Origin: Azospirillum brasilense
GTDB lineage: Bacteria > Pseudomonadota > Alphaproteobacteria > Azospirillales > Azospirillaceae
NCBI RefSeq assembly: GCF_007827815.1
Contig: NZ_VITH01000004.1
Coordinates: forward strand, 310,001-374,000
Reading direction: 5' to 3'
DNA: 64,000 bases
The translations under genes and the position numbers were made by a program. The notes beneath the pieces are model-generated. The model did not search any database. It was not told the origin of the DNA and saw only the letters and a list, made by a program, of their open reading frames with translations. Numbering within the stretch: position 1 is the stretch's first letter; each line of letters opens with the position of its first letter. This document shows, one piece after another, positions 1-9,111 of this stretch.

Positions 1-144
1 GGGCTGACCAACCGCAAGGTCGACGTGATCCTGGACGGCGGCACCCTGACCATCGAATGGCGTGAGGACGGCCGCGTCCTGATGACCGGCCCGGTCGCCC
101 TCAGCTACAGCGGGCGGCTGTCTGCGGAGTTGGCAGCCGCCTGA
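1..144 (+). CDS. dapF: Diaminopimelate epimerase, C-terminal fragment
   Basis: This is the last 47 codons of a gene cut by the window edge, read in frame 1 to TGA at 142-144. The tail (GLTNRKVDVILDGGTLTIEW, then a short strand ending in SYSGRLSAELAAA) matches the C-terminal region of DapF, which converts LL- to meso-diaminopimelate for lysine and peptidoglycan synthesis in the cytoplasm. The call is supported by context: dapF directly before mtaB and ftsY is a common alphaproteobacterial order. The active-site cysteines lie outside the window, so catalytic integrity cannot be judged. Confidence 0.85.
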   Translation, partial: GLTNRKVDVILDGGTLTIEWREDGRVLMTGPVALSYSGRLSAELAAA

Positions 145-174
145 ATGAATGGCCGCCCGTTAGGCTGAAAGAGC

Positions 175-1434
175 ATGAGCGACACTGTGACCAACGAGCC
201 GGAGATCGTCACCTTCGGCTGCCGCCTGAACACCTACGAATCCGAGGTGATGCGCACCCACGCCCGCAACGCCGGGCTGGAGGATGTCGTCATCGTCAAC
301 ACCTGCGCGGTGACCTCGGAAGCGGAACGGCAGGCCCGCCAGACCATCCGCAAGCTGCGCCGCGAGCGCCCGAACGCCCGCATCGTGGTGACCGGCTGTG
401 CCGCCCAGATCGACCCGCAGCGCTATGGCGCCATGCCGGAGGTCGATCAGGTCCTGGGCAACCAGGAGAAGCTGCAGCCGGAAAGCTGGGGCCTCGCCCC
501 GGCGGAGAAGGTGCTGGTCAACGACATCATGTCGGTCAAGGAGACCGCCGGCCACCTGATCGGCGGGTTCGAGGACCGGGCGCGCGCCTTCGTCCAGGTC
601 CAGCAGGGCTGCGACCACCGCTGCACCTTCTGCATCATCCCCTATGGCCGCGGCCCCTCGCGCTCCGTCCCGATCGGCGCGGTGGTGGAGCAGGTGCAGG
701 CGCTCGTCAAGGCCGGCTATAACGAGGTCGTGCTGTCCGGCGTGGACATCACCAGCTTCGGCCCCGACCTGCCGGGCACGCCGACGCTGGGGCAGATGGT
801 GCGCCGCCTGCTGGCGCTGGTGCCGGAGCTGCCGCGGCTGCGCCTGTCCTCGCTCGACTGCATCGAGATCGACGACGATTTGTGGCGCCTGATTGAGACG
901 GAGCCGCGGCTGATGCCGCACCTCCACCTGTCGCTCCAGGCCGGCGACGACATGATCCTGAAGCGCATGAAGCGCCGCCACAGCCGCGCCGACGCCATCG
1001 CCTTCTGCAATCGTGTGCGTTCGCTGCGCCCCGACATGGTGTTCGGCGCCGACTTCATCGCCGGCTTCCCAACGGAAACCGACGAGATGTTCGAGAACAC
1101 GCTGCGGCTGGTCGAGGAGTGCGGCCTGACCTGGCTGCACGTCTTCCCCTACAGCCCGCGCCCCGGCACCCCGGCCGCCCGCATGCCGCAGGTCGACGGC
1201 GGCCTGCGCAAAGAGCGCGCGGCCCGTCTGCGCGCGCGCGGCGCCGAGGCGGAGGCCCGCACCCTGGCCTCGCTGGTCGGTCGCGAGGTGTCGGTGCTGG
1301 TCGAGAAGGACGATCTCGGCCGCACCCAGCATTTCGCCGAAATCCGCCTGGGCACGCCCCGGCCCCCCGGCTCCGTCCTGCGCGCCACAGTCACCGGCGT
1401 GGCCGGCGGCGCGCTGACCGGCACCCCCCTTTGA
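175..1434 (+). CDS. mtaB: tRNA t6A37 methylthiotransferase MtaB
   Basis: A 419-residue radical-SAM enzyme that adds a methylthio group to N6-threonylcarbamoyladenosine at position 37 of ANN-decoding tRNAs. The N-terminal UPF0004 domain carries three cluster cysteines (about C16, C44, C75). The radical-SAM motif CxxxCxxC is present at C146-C150-C153 within GCDHRCTFC. A TRAM-like RNA-binding tail lies after about residue 365. The absence of the MiaB-type long N-terminus and the opening IVTFGCRLNTYES favour MtaB over MiaB or RimO. It starts 30 bases after dapF and ends 16 bases before ftsY, so the three are probably co-transcribed. Length is normal for the family. Confidence 0.94.
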   Translation: MSDTVTNEPEIVTFGCRLNTYESEVMRTHARNAGLEDVVIVNTCAVTSEAERQARQTIRKLRRERPNARIVVTGCAAQIDPQRYGAMPEVDQVLGNQEKLQPESWGLAPAEKVLVNDIMSVKETAGHLIGGFEDRARAFVQVQQGCDHRCTFCIIPYGRGPSRSVPIGAVVEQVQALVKAGYNEVVLSGVDITSFGPDLPGTPTLGQMVRRLLALVPELPRLRLSSLDCIEIDDDLWRLIETEPRLMPHLHLSLQAGDDMILKRMKRRHSRADAIAFCNRVRSLRPDMVFGADFIAGFPTETDEMFENTLRLVEECGLTWLHVFPYSPRPGTPAARMPQVDGGLRKERAARLRARGAEAEARTLASLVGREVSVLVEKDDLGRTQHFAEIRLGTPRPPGSVLRATVTGVAGGALTGTPL

Positions 1435-1450
1435 GAACAGTGGACACGCC

Positions 1451-2713
1451 ATGATCCTGCGTTGGTTCGGCCGCAAGAAGCCCGAAGAGCAAGCCCGCAA
1501 GGACGAGACGACCGCCCCGCTCCCGGAAGCGGTCCCCGCCGAGCCCGCGCCCGCGGAGCCGGTCGCTGAAGAGCCGGTCCAAGAGGCGCCGGTCCCGGAA
1601 CCGGCCACCGAGGAACCGCCGCCCCCCGAGCCGGTGCCGGAACCCGAACTCCCGCCCCCGCCCGCGGTCGAGACTCCGCCCCCGCCGCCCATCGCCCCGC
1701 CGTCCGAGCCGGAGGAGCGCGAAGATGCGCCGGAGATCGTCCGCGACGACCTCCCCGCGGCGGCCCTGTCGGCCGAGGAGGAGAAGCCCAAGAAGGGCTG
1801 GTTCGCCCGACTGAAGGACGGCCTGTCCAAATCCTCGTCCAAGCTGACCGAGGGCATCTCCGGCATCTTCACCAAGCGCAAGCTCGACGACGAGGCGCTG
1901 GAGGAGCTGGAGGAGCTGCTCATCACCGCCGACCTCGGCCCGACCACAGCGGCCAAGGTGACGGCGGAGCTGGCGCGCACCCGCTTCGGCAAGGAAGTCA
2001 GCCCGGAGGAGGTCAAGGCCACGCTGGCCGCCGAGGTGGCGAAGATCGTCGGCCCGGTCGCCAAGCCGCTGGTCATCGACGCCACGCTGAAGCCGCACGT
2101 CATCCTGGTGGTCGGCGTCAACGGCACCGGCAAGACGACGACCATCGGCAAGCTGGCCCGCCAGTTCCGCGCCGAGGGCAAGATGGTCATGCTGGCCGCC
2201 GGCGACACCTTCCGCGCCGCCGCGGTCAGCCAGCTGAAGATCTGGGGCGAGCGCACCGGCTGTCCGGTGATCGCCCGCGACACCGGGGCCGACGCCGCCG
2301 GCCTCGCCTTCGACGCGCTGGAGGAGGCGCGGCGCCAGGGCGTGGACATCCTGCTGATCGACACCGCCGGCCGCCTGCAGAACAAGGCCGGCCTGATGGA
2401 GGAGCTGCGCAAGATCGTCCGCGTCATCAAGAAGGTGGACGAGAGCGCCCCGCACACCACCCTGCTGACGCTCGACGCCACCACCGGCCAGAACGCGCAC
2501 AATCAGGTCGAGGTGTTCCGCGACATGGTGAACGTCTCCGGCCTGATCCTGACCAAGCTGGACGGGTCGGCGCGCGGCGGCGTGCTGGTCTCGCTGGCCG
2601 AGCGGTTCAAGCTGCCGGTGCACGCCATCGGCATCGGCGAGGGCGTCTACGACCTCCGCCCGTTCGACGCCGACCAGTTCGCCAAGTCGCTGATGGGGCT
2701 GCCGTCCCAGTAA
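1451..2713 (+). CDS. ftsY: Signal recognition particle receptor FtsY
   Basis: A 420-residue SRP-receptor GTPase that docks ribosome-SRP complexes at the inner membrane. The first 110 residues are a Pro/Glu-rich acidic A-domain with long runs of PEP and EEP, followed by the helical N domain (about 118-200) and the G domain. GTPase motifs are all present: G1 GVNGTGKT at 222-229, GDTFRAAA at 251-258, DTAGR at 304-308, TKLDG at 368-372, and a C-terminal [13 protein letters not shown]. It starts with ATG 16 bases after mtaB. In many alphaproteobacteria the next gene is the septation protein; here AMP nucleosidase and an LpxR-like gene intervene. Confidence 0.96.
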   Translation: MILRWFGRKKPEEQARKDETTAPLPEAVPAEPAPAEPVAEEPVQEAPVPEPATEEPPPPEPVPEPELPPPPAVETPPPPPIAPPSEPEEREDAPEIVRDDLPAAALSAEEEKPKKGWFARLKDGLSKSSSKLTEGISGIFTKRKLDDEALEELEELLITADLGPTTAAKVTAELARTRFGKEVSPEEVKATLAAEVAKIVGPVAKPLVIDATLKPHVILVVGVNGTGKTTTIGKLARQFRAEGKMVMLAAGDTFRAAAVSQLKIWGERTGCPVIARDTGADAAGLAFDALEEARRQGVDILLIDTAGRLQNKAGLMEELRKIVRVIKKVDESAPHTTLLTLDATTGQNAHNQVEVFRDMVNVSGLILTKLDGSARGGVLVSLAERFKLPVHAIGIGEGVYDLRPFDADQFAKSLMGLPSQ

Positions 2714-2809
2714 CGGCGCCCCGGCGCGGGCCGGCGGCGGGCAGTCGGGCAGTCGGGCAGGACGAGAAAAGGGCTTCCGGCCGCCACGCCCAAGCCCTAT
2801 CTGAAGACT

Positions 2810-4339
2810 ATGACGGCTGCCAAGACCTCCCCCTCCCCCGTTCCTCCCGGTCCTGTCGAGCGCTTCACCGACGCGGACGCCGCCCTGGCCCTCGTCCGGG
2901 ACCTCTACGACCGCAACACCGCCTATCTGCGCGACCGCTTCGCCGCCTTCACCCGCGGCGAGGACGGCGGACGGCGGGAGCAGGCCCATTACCCCTACGT
3001 CCGGCTCTCCACCGCCTCGGCGGCCACGGTGGACACGCGGCTGGCCTACGGCTTCGTCGAGGGGCCGGGCACCTACTCCACGACGCTGACCCGCCCCGAC
3101 CTGTTCGACCGCTACTACCGGGAACAGCTCTCGCTCCTGCTGCGCAACCACCATGTTCCGCTGGAGGTCGGGGTCAGCGACGAGGCGATCCCCATCCATT
3201 TCGCCTTCCCGCAGGGCATGCACGTCGAGGGCGACCTGACGCCGGAGCGGCTGGCCGGGCTGCCCGACCTGTTCGACCTGCCCGACCTCGCCCGCATGGA
3301 CGACACCATCGTCAACGGCACCTACGAGGAGTCGCTGGACGCGGTGAAGCCGCTGGCGCTGTTCACCGCGCCGCGGGTGGATTTCTCGCTGCACCGGCTG
3401 CGCCACTACACGGCGACGGCACCGGAGGATTTCCAGAACTTCGTCCTGTTCACGAACTACCAGTTCTACGTGGACGAGTTCATCCGCATGGCCCGCGAGA
3501 TCATGGAGCCGGCCGCCGATCCCGAGCTGGCCGCCTACCGCAGCCAGTACGACCGCTTCGTCGAGCCCGGCGGCGTCATCGTCCAGAACGCCAATCTGGG
3601 GGGCAGCCCCGGCGAGGCGCCGACGAACGGCGCGCGGCTGCTCCGCCTGCCGCAAATGCCCGCCTACCACCTGACCCGCCCGGACGGCAACGGCATCACG
3701 CTGGTCAACATCGGCGTCGGCCCGTCCAACGCCAAGACGATCACCGACCACATCGCCGTGCTGCGCCCGCACGCCTGGATCATGCTGGGCCATTGCGCCG
3801 GGCTGCGCAGCACGCAGCGGCTGGGCGACTATGTGCTGGCCCACGGCTATGTCCGCGACGACCATGTGCTGGACGCCGACCTGCCGACCTGGGTGCCCGT
3901 CCCGGCGCTGGCCGAGGTGCAGCGCGCCCTGGAGACGGCGGTGGAGCGGGTGACCGGCCTGTCCGGCTACGCGCTGAAAAGCATCATGCGCACCGGCACC
4001 GTGGCGACCATCGACAACCGCAACTGGGAACTGCGCGACCACCGCGAGCCGCTGATGCGCTTCAGCCAGAGCCGCGCCGTCGCGCTGGACATGGAAAGCG
4101 CCACCATCGCCGCCAACGGCTTCCGCTTCCGCGTTCCCTACGGCACGCTGCTCTGCGTCTCCGACAAGCCGATGCACGGCCAGTTGAAGCTGCCGGGAAT
4201 GGCCGACCGCTTCTACCGCGAGCGGGTCGACCAGCATTTGAAGATCGGCGTGCTCGCCATGGAGCTTCTGCGCGAGCACGGCATGGAGACGCTGCATTCC
4301 CGCAAGCTGCGCAGCTTCGCCGAGGCGGCCTTCCAGTAA
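2810..4339 (+). CDS. amn: AMP nucleosidase
   Basis: A 509-residue protein that matches Amn, which hydrolyses AMP to adenine and ribose 5-phosphate in purine salvage. The N-terminal half (to about 210) is the Amn-specific domain. The C-terminal half is the nucleoside-phosphorylase fold, with VGPSNAKTITDHIAVLRP, the GHCAGLR loop near 328, and SRAVALDMESATIAANGFR near 425, where the MES motif contacts the ribose. Length is close to the E. coli enzyme (about 484). It lies 96 bases after ftsY, and a strong hairpin terminator follows at 4377-4398, so it probably ends its transcription unit. No clear promoter was seen upstream. Confidence 0.93.
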   Translation: MTAAKTSPSPVPPGPVERFTDADAALALVRDLYDRNTAYLRDRFAAFTRGEDGGRREQAHYPYVRLSTASAATVDTRLAYGFVEGPGTYSTTLTRPDLFDRYYREQLSLLLRNHHVPLEVGVSDEAIPIHFAFPQGMHVEGDLTPERLAGLPDLFDLPDLARMDDTIVNGTYEESLDAVKPLALFTAPRVDFSLHRLRHYTATAPEDFQNFVLFTNYQFYVDEFIRMAREIMEPAADPELAAYRSQYDRFVEPGGVIVQNANLGGSPGEAPTNGARLLRLPQMPAYHLTRPDGNGITLVNIGVGPSNAKTITDHIAVLRPHAWIMLGHCAGLRSTQRLGDYVLAHGYVRDDHVLDADLPTWVPVPALAEVQRALETAVERVTGLSGYALKSIMRTGTVATIDNRNWELRDHREPLMRFSQSRAVALDMESATIAANGFRFRVPYGTLLCVSDKPMHGQLKLPGMADRFYRERVDQHLKIGVLAMELLREHGMETLHSRKLRSFAEAAFQ

Positions 4340-4376
4340 GCCACCCTCCGCAAACTATTTTGCCTCACCCGAAAGT

Positions 4377-4398
4377 GCAGGCGCCAAAGGGCGCCTGC
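4377..4398 (+). terminator. Intrinsic terminator after amn
   Basis: A perfect 9-bp stem (GCAGGCGCC with GGCGCCTGC) around a 4-base AAAG loop is followed by the T-rich stretch gtcttatctta. It lies 38 bases after the amn stop and before the LpxR-like gene, so it separates the two transcripts. Confidence 0.75.
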
Positions 4399-4441
4399 GT
4401 CTTATCTTAGGGTGCTCGGCAATGAAGGGAATTGGACCATT

Positions 4442-5515
4442 ATGGCCGTGCGTGCAGGTTGGAGCGTGATCGCCGCCCTCTCTCTCGGGCTGGCGACGGG
4501 GCCGGTGCTGGCCCAAAGCGCACCAGAGGCGGACAATGTTCCAAACACGAACACCGCTCCGCCGCCGGACACCGCTCCCCGGTCCGGACCGTCCATCGGC
4601 GCCTGGGTCGACAACGACCTGTTCGGCGGCGGGACGGACCGTTACTACACGAACGGTGTCCAGTTCTACTACATCTCCGGCGAGCGCCCGACCTACGGCA
4701 ACATCGACTGGCTGGCCAACCTCGTCCCCTGGATCGGGGAGCATGGGGTGCGGCGCTACGGCATCGCCTTCGGCCAGAACATGTACACCCCGAGCGACAT
4801 CACCAAGCCGATCCCCGACCCCACCGACCGCCCCTACGCCGGCTGGCTGTACGGCCGCCTGTCGGTGATCTCGGAGGAGACGCGGCAGGTCGACCGCATC
4901 GACCTGGACCTCGGCATGGTCGGCCCGGCCTCGCTGGCGGAGCAGACCCAGAAGGCGGTGCACCGCATCGTCCCCGGCGCCCGCTGGCCGGAGGGCTGGG
5001 ACTACCAGCTCAAGAACGAGCCGGGCATCATCCTCAGCTACGAGCATGTCTGGCGCGCCGAGCGCCCGGCCCGCATCGGCCCCTTCGAGGCGGACATCAG
5101 CCCCCACGTCGCCGGCAGCGTCGGCAACGTCCTGACCTTCGGCGGGGCGGGTTTCACCATGCGGCTGGGCGGCAACATGGCGCCGCCGGTCGGCGCGCTG
5201 ATCCTCCGTCCGACCGCCAGCATCCCCTATCAGGACAGCGTGGCCGCGGGAGCGCCGCGCCCGCCCTTCTCCTGGTACGTCTACGCCGGGGCGGAGGGGC
5301 GCGCCGTCGCCCGCAACATCTTCCTCGACGGCAACAGCTTCCGCGACAGCCGCTCGGTGGACAAGCACAACTTCATCGCCGCCTTCCAGCTCGGCGTGGC
5401 GCTGCGCTACGGCCCGTTCGGCATCTCCTACGCCCAGAACTTCCTGTCGCCGGAGTTCGAGGGGCAGAAATCCTACAGCAACTACGGCTCGATCCGCGCC
5501 TCCTACCGGTTCTGA
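4442..5515 (+). CDS. Lipid A deacylase LpxR family (DUF2219) outer-membrane protein
   Basis: A 357-residue exported protein. The ATG at 4442 gives a clean signal peptide (MAVRAGWSVIAALSLGLATG, then PVLAQ) and is preferred over an upstream ATG at 4412 that lengthens the n-region. The mature protein opens after a proline-rich linker with IGAWVDNDLFGGGTDRYYTNG, typical of LpxR, and carries many alternating hydrophobic strands ending in an aromatic residue (RASYRF), as outer-membrane barrels do. LpxR enzymes remove the 3'-O-acyloxyacyl chain from lipid A. Family assignment is firm; actual deacylase activity is inferred. It has its own unit between two hairpins (4377 and 5542). Confidence 0.85.
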   Translation: MAVRAGWSVIAALSLGLATGPVLAQSAPEADNVPNTNTAPPPDTAPRSGPSIGAWVDNDLFGGGTDRYYTNGVQFYYISGERPTYGNIDWLANLVPWIGEHGVRRYGIAFGQNMYTPSDITKPIPDPTDRPYAGWLYGRLSVISEETRQVDRIDLDLGMVGPASLAEQTQKAVHRIVPGARWPEGWDYQLKNEPGIILSYEHVWRAERPARIGPFEADISPHVAGSVGNVLTFGGAGFTMRLGGNMAPPVGALILRPTASIPYQDSVAAGAPRPPFSWYVYAGAEGRAVARNIFLDGNSFRDSRSVDKHNFIAAFQLGVALRYGPFGISYAQNFLSPEFEGQKSYSNYGSIRASYRF

Positions 5516-5541
5516 CCGCTTCCATATTCCCTCGGTCTTCG

Positions 5542-5568
5542 ATCCCTCTCCCGTCCCGGGAGAGGGAT
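5542..5568 (+). terminator. Palindromic hairpin after the LpxR-like gene
   Basis: A perfect 12-bp stem (ATCCCTCTCCCG with CGGGAGAGGGAT) around a TCC loop is followed by tcactttatccc. It can terminate the upstream transcript. Its core is the same CCCTCTCCCG/CGGGAGAGGG palindrome found in the composite repeats at 46972 and 56588, so it may be a solo member of that family. Confidence 0.6.
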
Positions 5569-5607
5569 TCACTTTATCCCAGGCCCGGTTCGGTCTATGT
5601 GAGGATC

Positions 5608-6183
5608 ATGAACCAATACGCCCGACTGCTGATCGAAGCCGGCCCGCTGGCGGCCTTCTTCATCGCCAATTCCCAGGCCGGCATCATGATCGGCACCGCC
5701 GTCTTCATGGTGGCGATCAGCATCTCCGTGCTGGTCTCCTGGCGGTTCGAACGCAAGGTGCCGGTGATGCCGGTGGTCGGGGCGGGCTTCGTCCTGCTGT
5801 TCGGCGGGCTGACGCTGTGGCTCCAGGACGACCTGTTCATCAAGATCAAGCCGACGCTGGTCAACCTGCTGTTCGCCGCGGTCCTGTTCGCGGCGCACCT
5901 GACGCGGCGCAATGTGCTGAAGCATGTCCTGGGCTCGGTGCTGAACCTGTCCGACGCCGGATGGCGCACGCTGGCGATCCGCTGGGCGTGGTTCTTCCTG
6001 CTGCTGGCCGCGCTGAACGAGGTGGTGTGGCGCACCATGACCACCGACGCCTGGGTGAACTTCAAGGTGTTCGGCATCATGCCGCTGACCCTGCTGTTCA
6101 GCGCTCTGCAGGCCCCGCTGATCCTGCGCCATCAGGTGCCGGAGGAGCAGCCGGCCGAAAAGTCCTCCACCTCCGCCTCCTGA
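5608..6183 (+). CDS. yciB: Inner-membrane septation protein A (YciB/IspZ family)
   Basis: A 191-residue integral membrane protein of the intracellular septation family. The ATG at 5608 opens MNQYARLLIEAGPLAAFFIA. About five hydrophobic segments follow (near residues 10-28, 32-50, 58-75, 85-100 and 125-165). The family signatures FKIKPTLVNLLFA (here FIKIKPTLVNLLFA) and RWAWFFLLLAALNEVVWR are present, and the end is a hydrophilic tail rich in E, P and S. In E. coli YciB affects cell-envelope synthesis and septation. The gene is normally next to ftsY in alphaproteobacteria; here two genes are inserted between. Confidence 0.92.
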   Translation: MNQYARLLIEAGPLAAFFIANSQAGIMIGTAVFMVAISISVLVSWRFERKVPVMPVVGAGFVLLFGGLTLWLQDDLFIKIKPTLVNLLFAAVLFAAHLTRRNVLKHVLGSVLNLSDAGWRTLAIRWAWFFLLLAALNEVVWRTMTTDAWVNFKVFGIMPLTLLFSALQAPLILRHQVPEEQPAEKSSTSAS

Positions 6184-6217
6184 CCGTCCCCCTCCCCGCT
6201 GACGGAGCGCCCCCACC

Positions 6218-7135
6218 ATGTCCCAGGATTACCCGCGCGACCTGATCGGCTACGGATCCCGTCCGCCGCACCCCTACTGGCCGGGCGGGGCGCGGGTGGC
6301 GGTGCAGTTCGTCATCAACTACGAGGAGGGCGGGGAGAACTGCGTCCTGCACGGCGACGCCGCGTCGGAGGCCTTCCTGTCGGAGATCGTCGGCGCCCAG
6401 CCCATCGTCGGCATGCGCCACATGAACATGGAGTCGATCTACGAGTACGGGTCCCGCGCCGGCTTCTGGCGGCTGCACCGGATGTTCACCGAGCGCGGCC
6501 TGCCGGTGACCGTCTACGGCGTCGCCATGGCGCTGGAGCGCAACCCCGACGCCGTCCGCGCCATGCTGGACTCCGGGTGGGAGATCGCCACCCACGGCTA
6601 CCGCTGGATCGACTACCAGCATCTGCCGGAGGCGATGGAGCGCGAGCACATGCTGCGCGCCATCGAGGTTCACACCCGCGTGACCGGCTCCCGCCCGCTC
6701 GGCTGGTATCTCGGGCGGTGCAGCCCCAACACCTGGAAGCTGGTGTCGGAGGAGGGCGGCTTCCTCTACAACGCCGACAGCTACGCCGACGACCTGCCCT
6801 ATTGGGACGACCGCTTCGGCCGGCCGCAGCTGATCGTGCCCTACACGCTCGACGCCAACGACATGCGCTTCGCGACCAACCAGGGCTTCAACACCGGCGA
6901 GCAGTTCTTCACCTACCTGAAGGACAGCTTCGACGTGCTCTACGCCGAAGGCGAAGACCAGCCGAAGATGATGTCGGTCGGGCTGCATTGCCGGCTGGTC
7001 GGGCGGCCAGGGCGCGCCGCGGCGCTGGCCCGCTTCCTCGACTATGTGCGGGGCCACGACAAGGCATGGGTCGCCACCCGGCTGGACATCGCCCGCCACT
7101 GGATGGCCGAACACCCCTACCGGCCGGCGCCCTGA
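6218..7135 (+). CDS. puuE: PuuE-type allantoinase / polysaccharide deacetylase family protein
   Basis: A 305-residue metal-independent allantoinase of the NodB-like carbohydrate-esterase fold. The opening (PRDLIGYGSRPPHPYWPGG, then ARVAVQFVINYEEGGENCVLHGD) is the hallmark of PuuE, which opens the allantoin ring in ureide and purine catabolism. The middle has EIATHGYRWIDYQ and RPLGWYLGRCSPNT, and the end has VGLHCRLVGRPGR. It follows the septation gene by 34 bases. No other uricolytic gene is in the window, so pathway context is missing. A related role on N-acetylated sugars cannot be ruled out, but the N-terminal signature is specific. Confidence 0.87.
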   Translation: MSQDYPRDLIGYGSRPPHPYWPGGARVAVQFVINYEEGGENCVLHGDAASEAFLSEIVGAQPIVGMRHMNMESIYEYGSRAGFWRLHRMFTERGLPVTVYGVAMALERNPDAVRAMLDSGWEIATHGYRWIDYQHLPEAMEREHMLRAIEVHTRVTGSRPLGWYLGRCSPNTWKLVSEEGGFLYNADSYADDLPYWDDRFGRPQLIVPYTLDANDMRFATNQGFNTGEQFFTYLKDSFDVLYAEGEDQPKMMSVGLHCRLVGRPGRAAALARFLDYVRGHDKAWVATRLDIARHWMAEHPYRPAP

Positions 7136-7317
7136 ACCCGGAAAAAGCGCCCTCGATGCGCCTTCGCGCCCAACTTTCTCACGCCAATTCGTCGCATCGG
7201 CGTTTGAACGAACGTCGAAATACAGTAGAAGGTCTTTGGATCGTGGCGTCGCCCTTCGGGGCCGCGTCCCCGTGACTTCCGACTCCTTGCGATCTTCAAC
7301 TGGGTGCGCACGCCGCC

Positions 7318-8475
7318 GTGACGTTCAAGGATGAGATGAAGGCCGCCGGCCAGAAGGCGGAACACAGGCCGTCCCCGATGGCCGATGCCCCCGCCGACGA
7401 TGGCGTGGAGGCCCGGGACGACATCGCCCGCCTTCTGCGCGCCCTCAACGACGATCTGAAGGCCGACCCGGCGGAGGACGACGATCCGTTGTCTCCGGCC
7501 TCCGGACGGAAGACGGAGCGGCATCTGCCCATCGGCAAGATCGCCGCGGCGCTGGCCGCCGCCATCGGCATCGGCGCGGTCGTCGTGATGCTCGACCAGG
7601 GCGGCGACGCGCCGCCGGCGCCGCCGGCGCCGCTCATCACCGCCGTCCCCAGCGCCCCGGCCCCCGGCGGCGCCTCGCCCGGCACCGGGACTCCGGCGAA
7701 ACCGGAAGCGCTGATCACCCGCGCGGCCCCTGCCGCGCCGGCCCAGACGCCGATGCAGACGCAGACCATCGTCGCACCAGCCGCGCCGGCGCCCACGGTG
7801 GCCACGCCGCCCATGGCGCTGCCGCAGATTCCGCCACCGGCGTTGAAGGTTCCGGAGCCGCCGGCCCTGCCGTCGCCCGCCGCCGCCAGACCGGCCGAGC
7901 CCGCCCCGGCGCCGCACCCCGCACCGCACCCCGTGGAAACGGCGGAGAGCGCGAAGCCCCCGGCGCATCCGCCGGCATCGGCCATGGCGCCGCCCCCGGC
8001 CGAGCCCGCCAAAGCCCCGCCCCCCGTGAAGACCGCGGAAACGGCGGAGCTTCAGGCCATGCTGTCGGCCCCGCCTCCGCCCGCCGCGACCCAACGCCAA
8101 GCCGCCGTGGCCCGCCCGGCGCCGCAGCCCGCCAAGCCGGCGCCCAAGACGGCTTCCACCCCGCCCGCGTCCACTCCGCCCGTCACGGCGCCATCGTCGG
8201 GCGTGCTGACGCCCCCGGCGTCCGCCGCCGTTCCGGACGGGCGCTACACCGTGCAGGTCGGGTCCTTCCAGCAGGCCGACAACGCCGAAGGGCTGGTCCG
8301 CCGCCTGCGCGGTCTCGGCTTCAACGCCTACGCGCTGGACTGGACCGACGCCGAGCAGCGGTCCTGGCACGTCGTCCGCGTCGGCGGCTATGCCGACACC
8401 GCCGCCGCCCGTCAGGCCGCCGCCTCGCTGAAGGGCAAGGTGGAAGCGCAGCCCATCGTCGTCTCGACGCGCTGA
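7318..8475 (+). CDS. SPOR-domain membrane protein
   Basis: A 385-residue protein starting at GTG 7318; ATG 7333 is an alternative five codons in. It has a charged cytoplasmic N-terminus (about 1-74), one transmembrane segment (IGKIAAALAAAIGIGAVVVML, about 76-96), a very long Pro/Ala-rich periplasmic linker (about 100-300), and a C-terminal SPOR domain (about 305-385) opening GRYTVQVGSFQQADNAEGLV and ending GKVEAQPIVV. SPOR domains bind denuded septal peptidoglycan, so a role at the division site is likely. The layout matches FtsN-like proteins, but no FtsN-specific motif was seen. A strong terminator follows. Confidence 0.85.
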   Translation: MTFKDEMKAAGQKAEHRPSPMADAPADDGVEARDDIARLLRALNDDLKADPAEDDDPLSPASGRKTERHLPIGKIAAALAAAIGIGAVVVMLDQGGDAPPAPPAPLITAVPSAPAPGGASPGTGTPAKPEALITRAAPAAPAQTPMQTQTIVAPAAPAPTVATPPMALPQIPPPALKVPEPPALPSPAAARPAEPAPAPHPAPHPVETAESAKPPAHPPASAMAPPPAEPAKAPPPVKTAETAELQAMLSAPPPPAATQRQAAVARPAPQPAKPAPKTASTPPASTPPVTAPSSGVLTPPASAAVPDGRYTVQVGSFQQADNAEGLVRRLRGLGFNAYALDWTDAEQRSWHVVRVGGYADTAAARQAAASLKGKVEAQPIVVSTR

Positions 8476-8540
8476 CCGCAGGCAACGGCGCCACCGCGAC
8501 AAACTGTCGCCCCTCTCTATTCCGCTTCTTTCCTTTGGAA

Positions 8541-8576
8541 AAGCCCGTCCGCAATTTCGGTATTGCGGACGGGCTT
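8541..8576 (+). terminator. Strong intrinsic terminator after the SPOR gene
   Basis: A perfect 15-bp stem (AAGCCCGTCCGCAAT with ATTGCGGACGGGCTT) has a ttcggt hexaloop containing a UUCG-like turn and is followed by cgtcttgat. It separates the housekeeping block from the signalling block that starts at 8695. Confidence 0.88.
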
Positions 8577-8694
8577 CGTCTTGATCTGTCCTTCTCCTTG
8601 CCGCTAACATGGGATTGAACAGGCACGCATATTAGAACAAGCGCAGCCGCAAGAAGCCGGCGCATCAGACCGGCGAACCGGAGGAAACCCTGGT

Positions 8695-9111
8695 ATGAAG
8701 CCGACGATCCTGGTCGCCGACGACGAACCCAGCATCGTCCTGTCCCTGCAGGTTCTGCTGCAGAAGGCGGGCTTTGCCGTGCGCATCGCCCGCAACGGCG
8801 AGGAAGCCCTTGCATCGGTTGCGGAAAGCACGCCCGACCTGATCCTGCTGGACGCTATGATGCCGCGCCGCGACGGGTTCGACGTCTGCCAGTCGTTGCG
8901 CGCCGACCCCGCCTACCAGTCGCTGCCGATCATCATGCTGACGGCCAAGAGCCGCGACGTGGAGCGGCAGAAGGGCATGGCGCTGGGCGCCACCGACTAC
9001 ATCACCAAGCCCTTCTCGACCCGCGACCTCGTCACCACCGTCCGCAAGTACCTGACCCCCGAGAACGACCAGGGCGGCAACCAGGGCGGGGCCACGGAGC
9101 CGCAGCCTTGA
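8695..9111 (+). CDS. Single-domain response regulator
   Basis: A 138-residue stand-alone receiver domain with no output domain. The acidic pocket DDE is at 9-11, the phospho-acceptor is D53 in LILLDAMMPRRDG, the conserved Thr/Ser lies in LTAKS, and the lysine is in ITKPF. A good ribosome site (GGAGGAAAC) precedes the ATG. A short Gly/Gln-rich tail ends the protein. Its stop overlaps the TTG start of the kinase-exonuclease gene, so the two are translationally coupled. The likely phosphodonor is the symporter-histidine kinase two genes downstream, an inference from operon position only. Confidence 0.9.
   Translation: MKPTILVADDEPSIVLSLQVLLQKAGFAVRIARNGEEALASVAESTPDLILLDAMMPRRDGFDVCQSLRADPAYQSLPIIMLTAKSRDVERQKGMALGATDYITKPFSTRDLVTTVRKYLTPENDQGGNQGGATEPQP

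Noticed and set aside
160..2502. A 780-codon open stretch on the minus strand
   Set aside because: It overlaps mtaB and ftsY, which have full family motifs on the plus strand. Its protein is low-complexity Ser/Ala then Gly/Gln/His-rich, typical of antisense reading in high-GC DNA.
1391..4297. A 968-codon open stretch on the minus strand
   Set aside because: It lies opposite ftsY and amn; the composition (repeated H, Q, G, R) and lack of any motif mark it as a shadow of GC-rich coding sequence.
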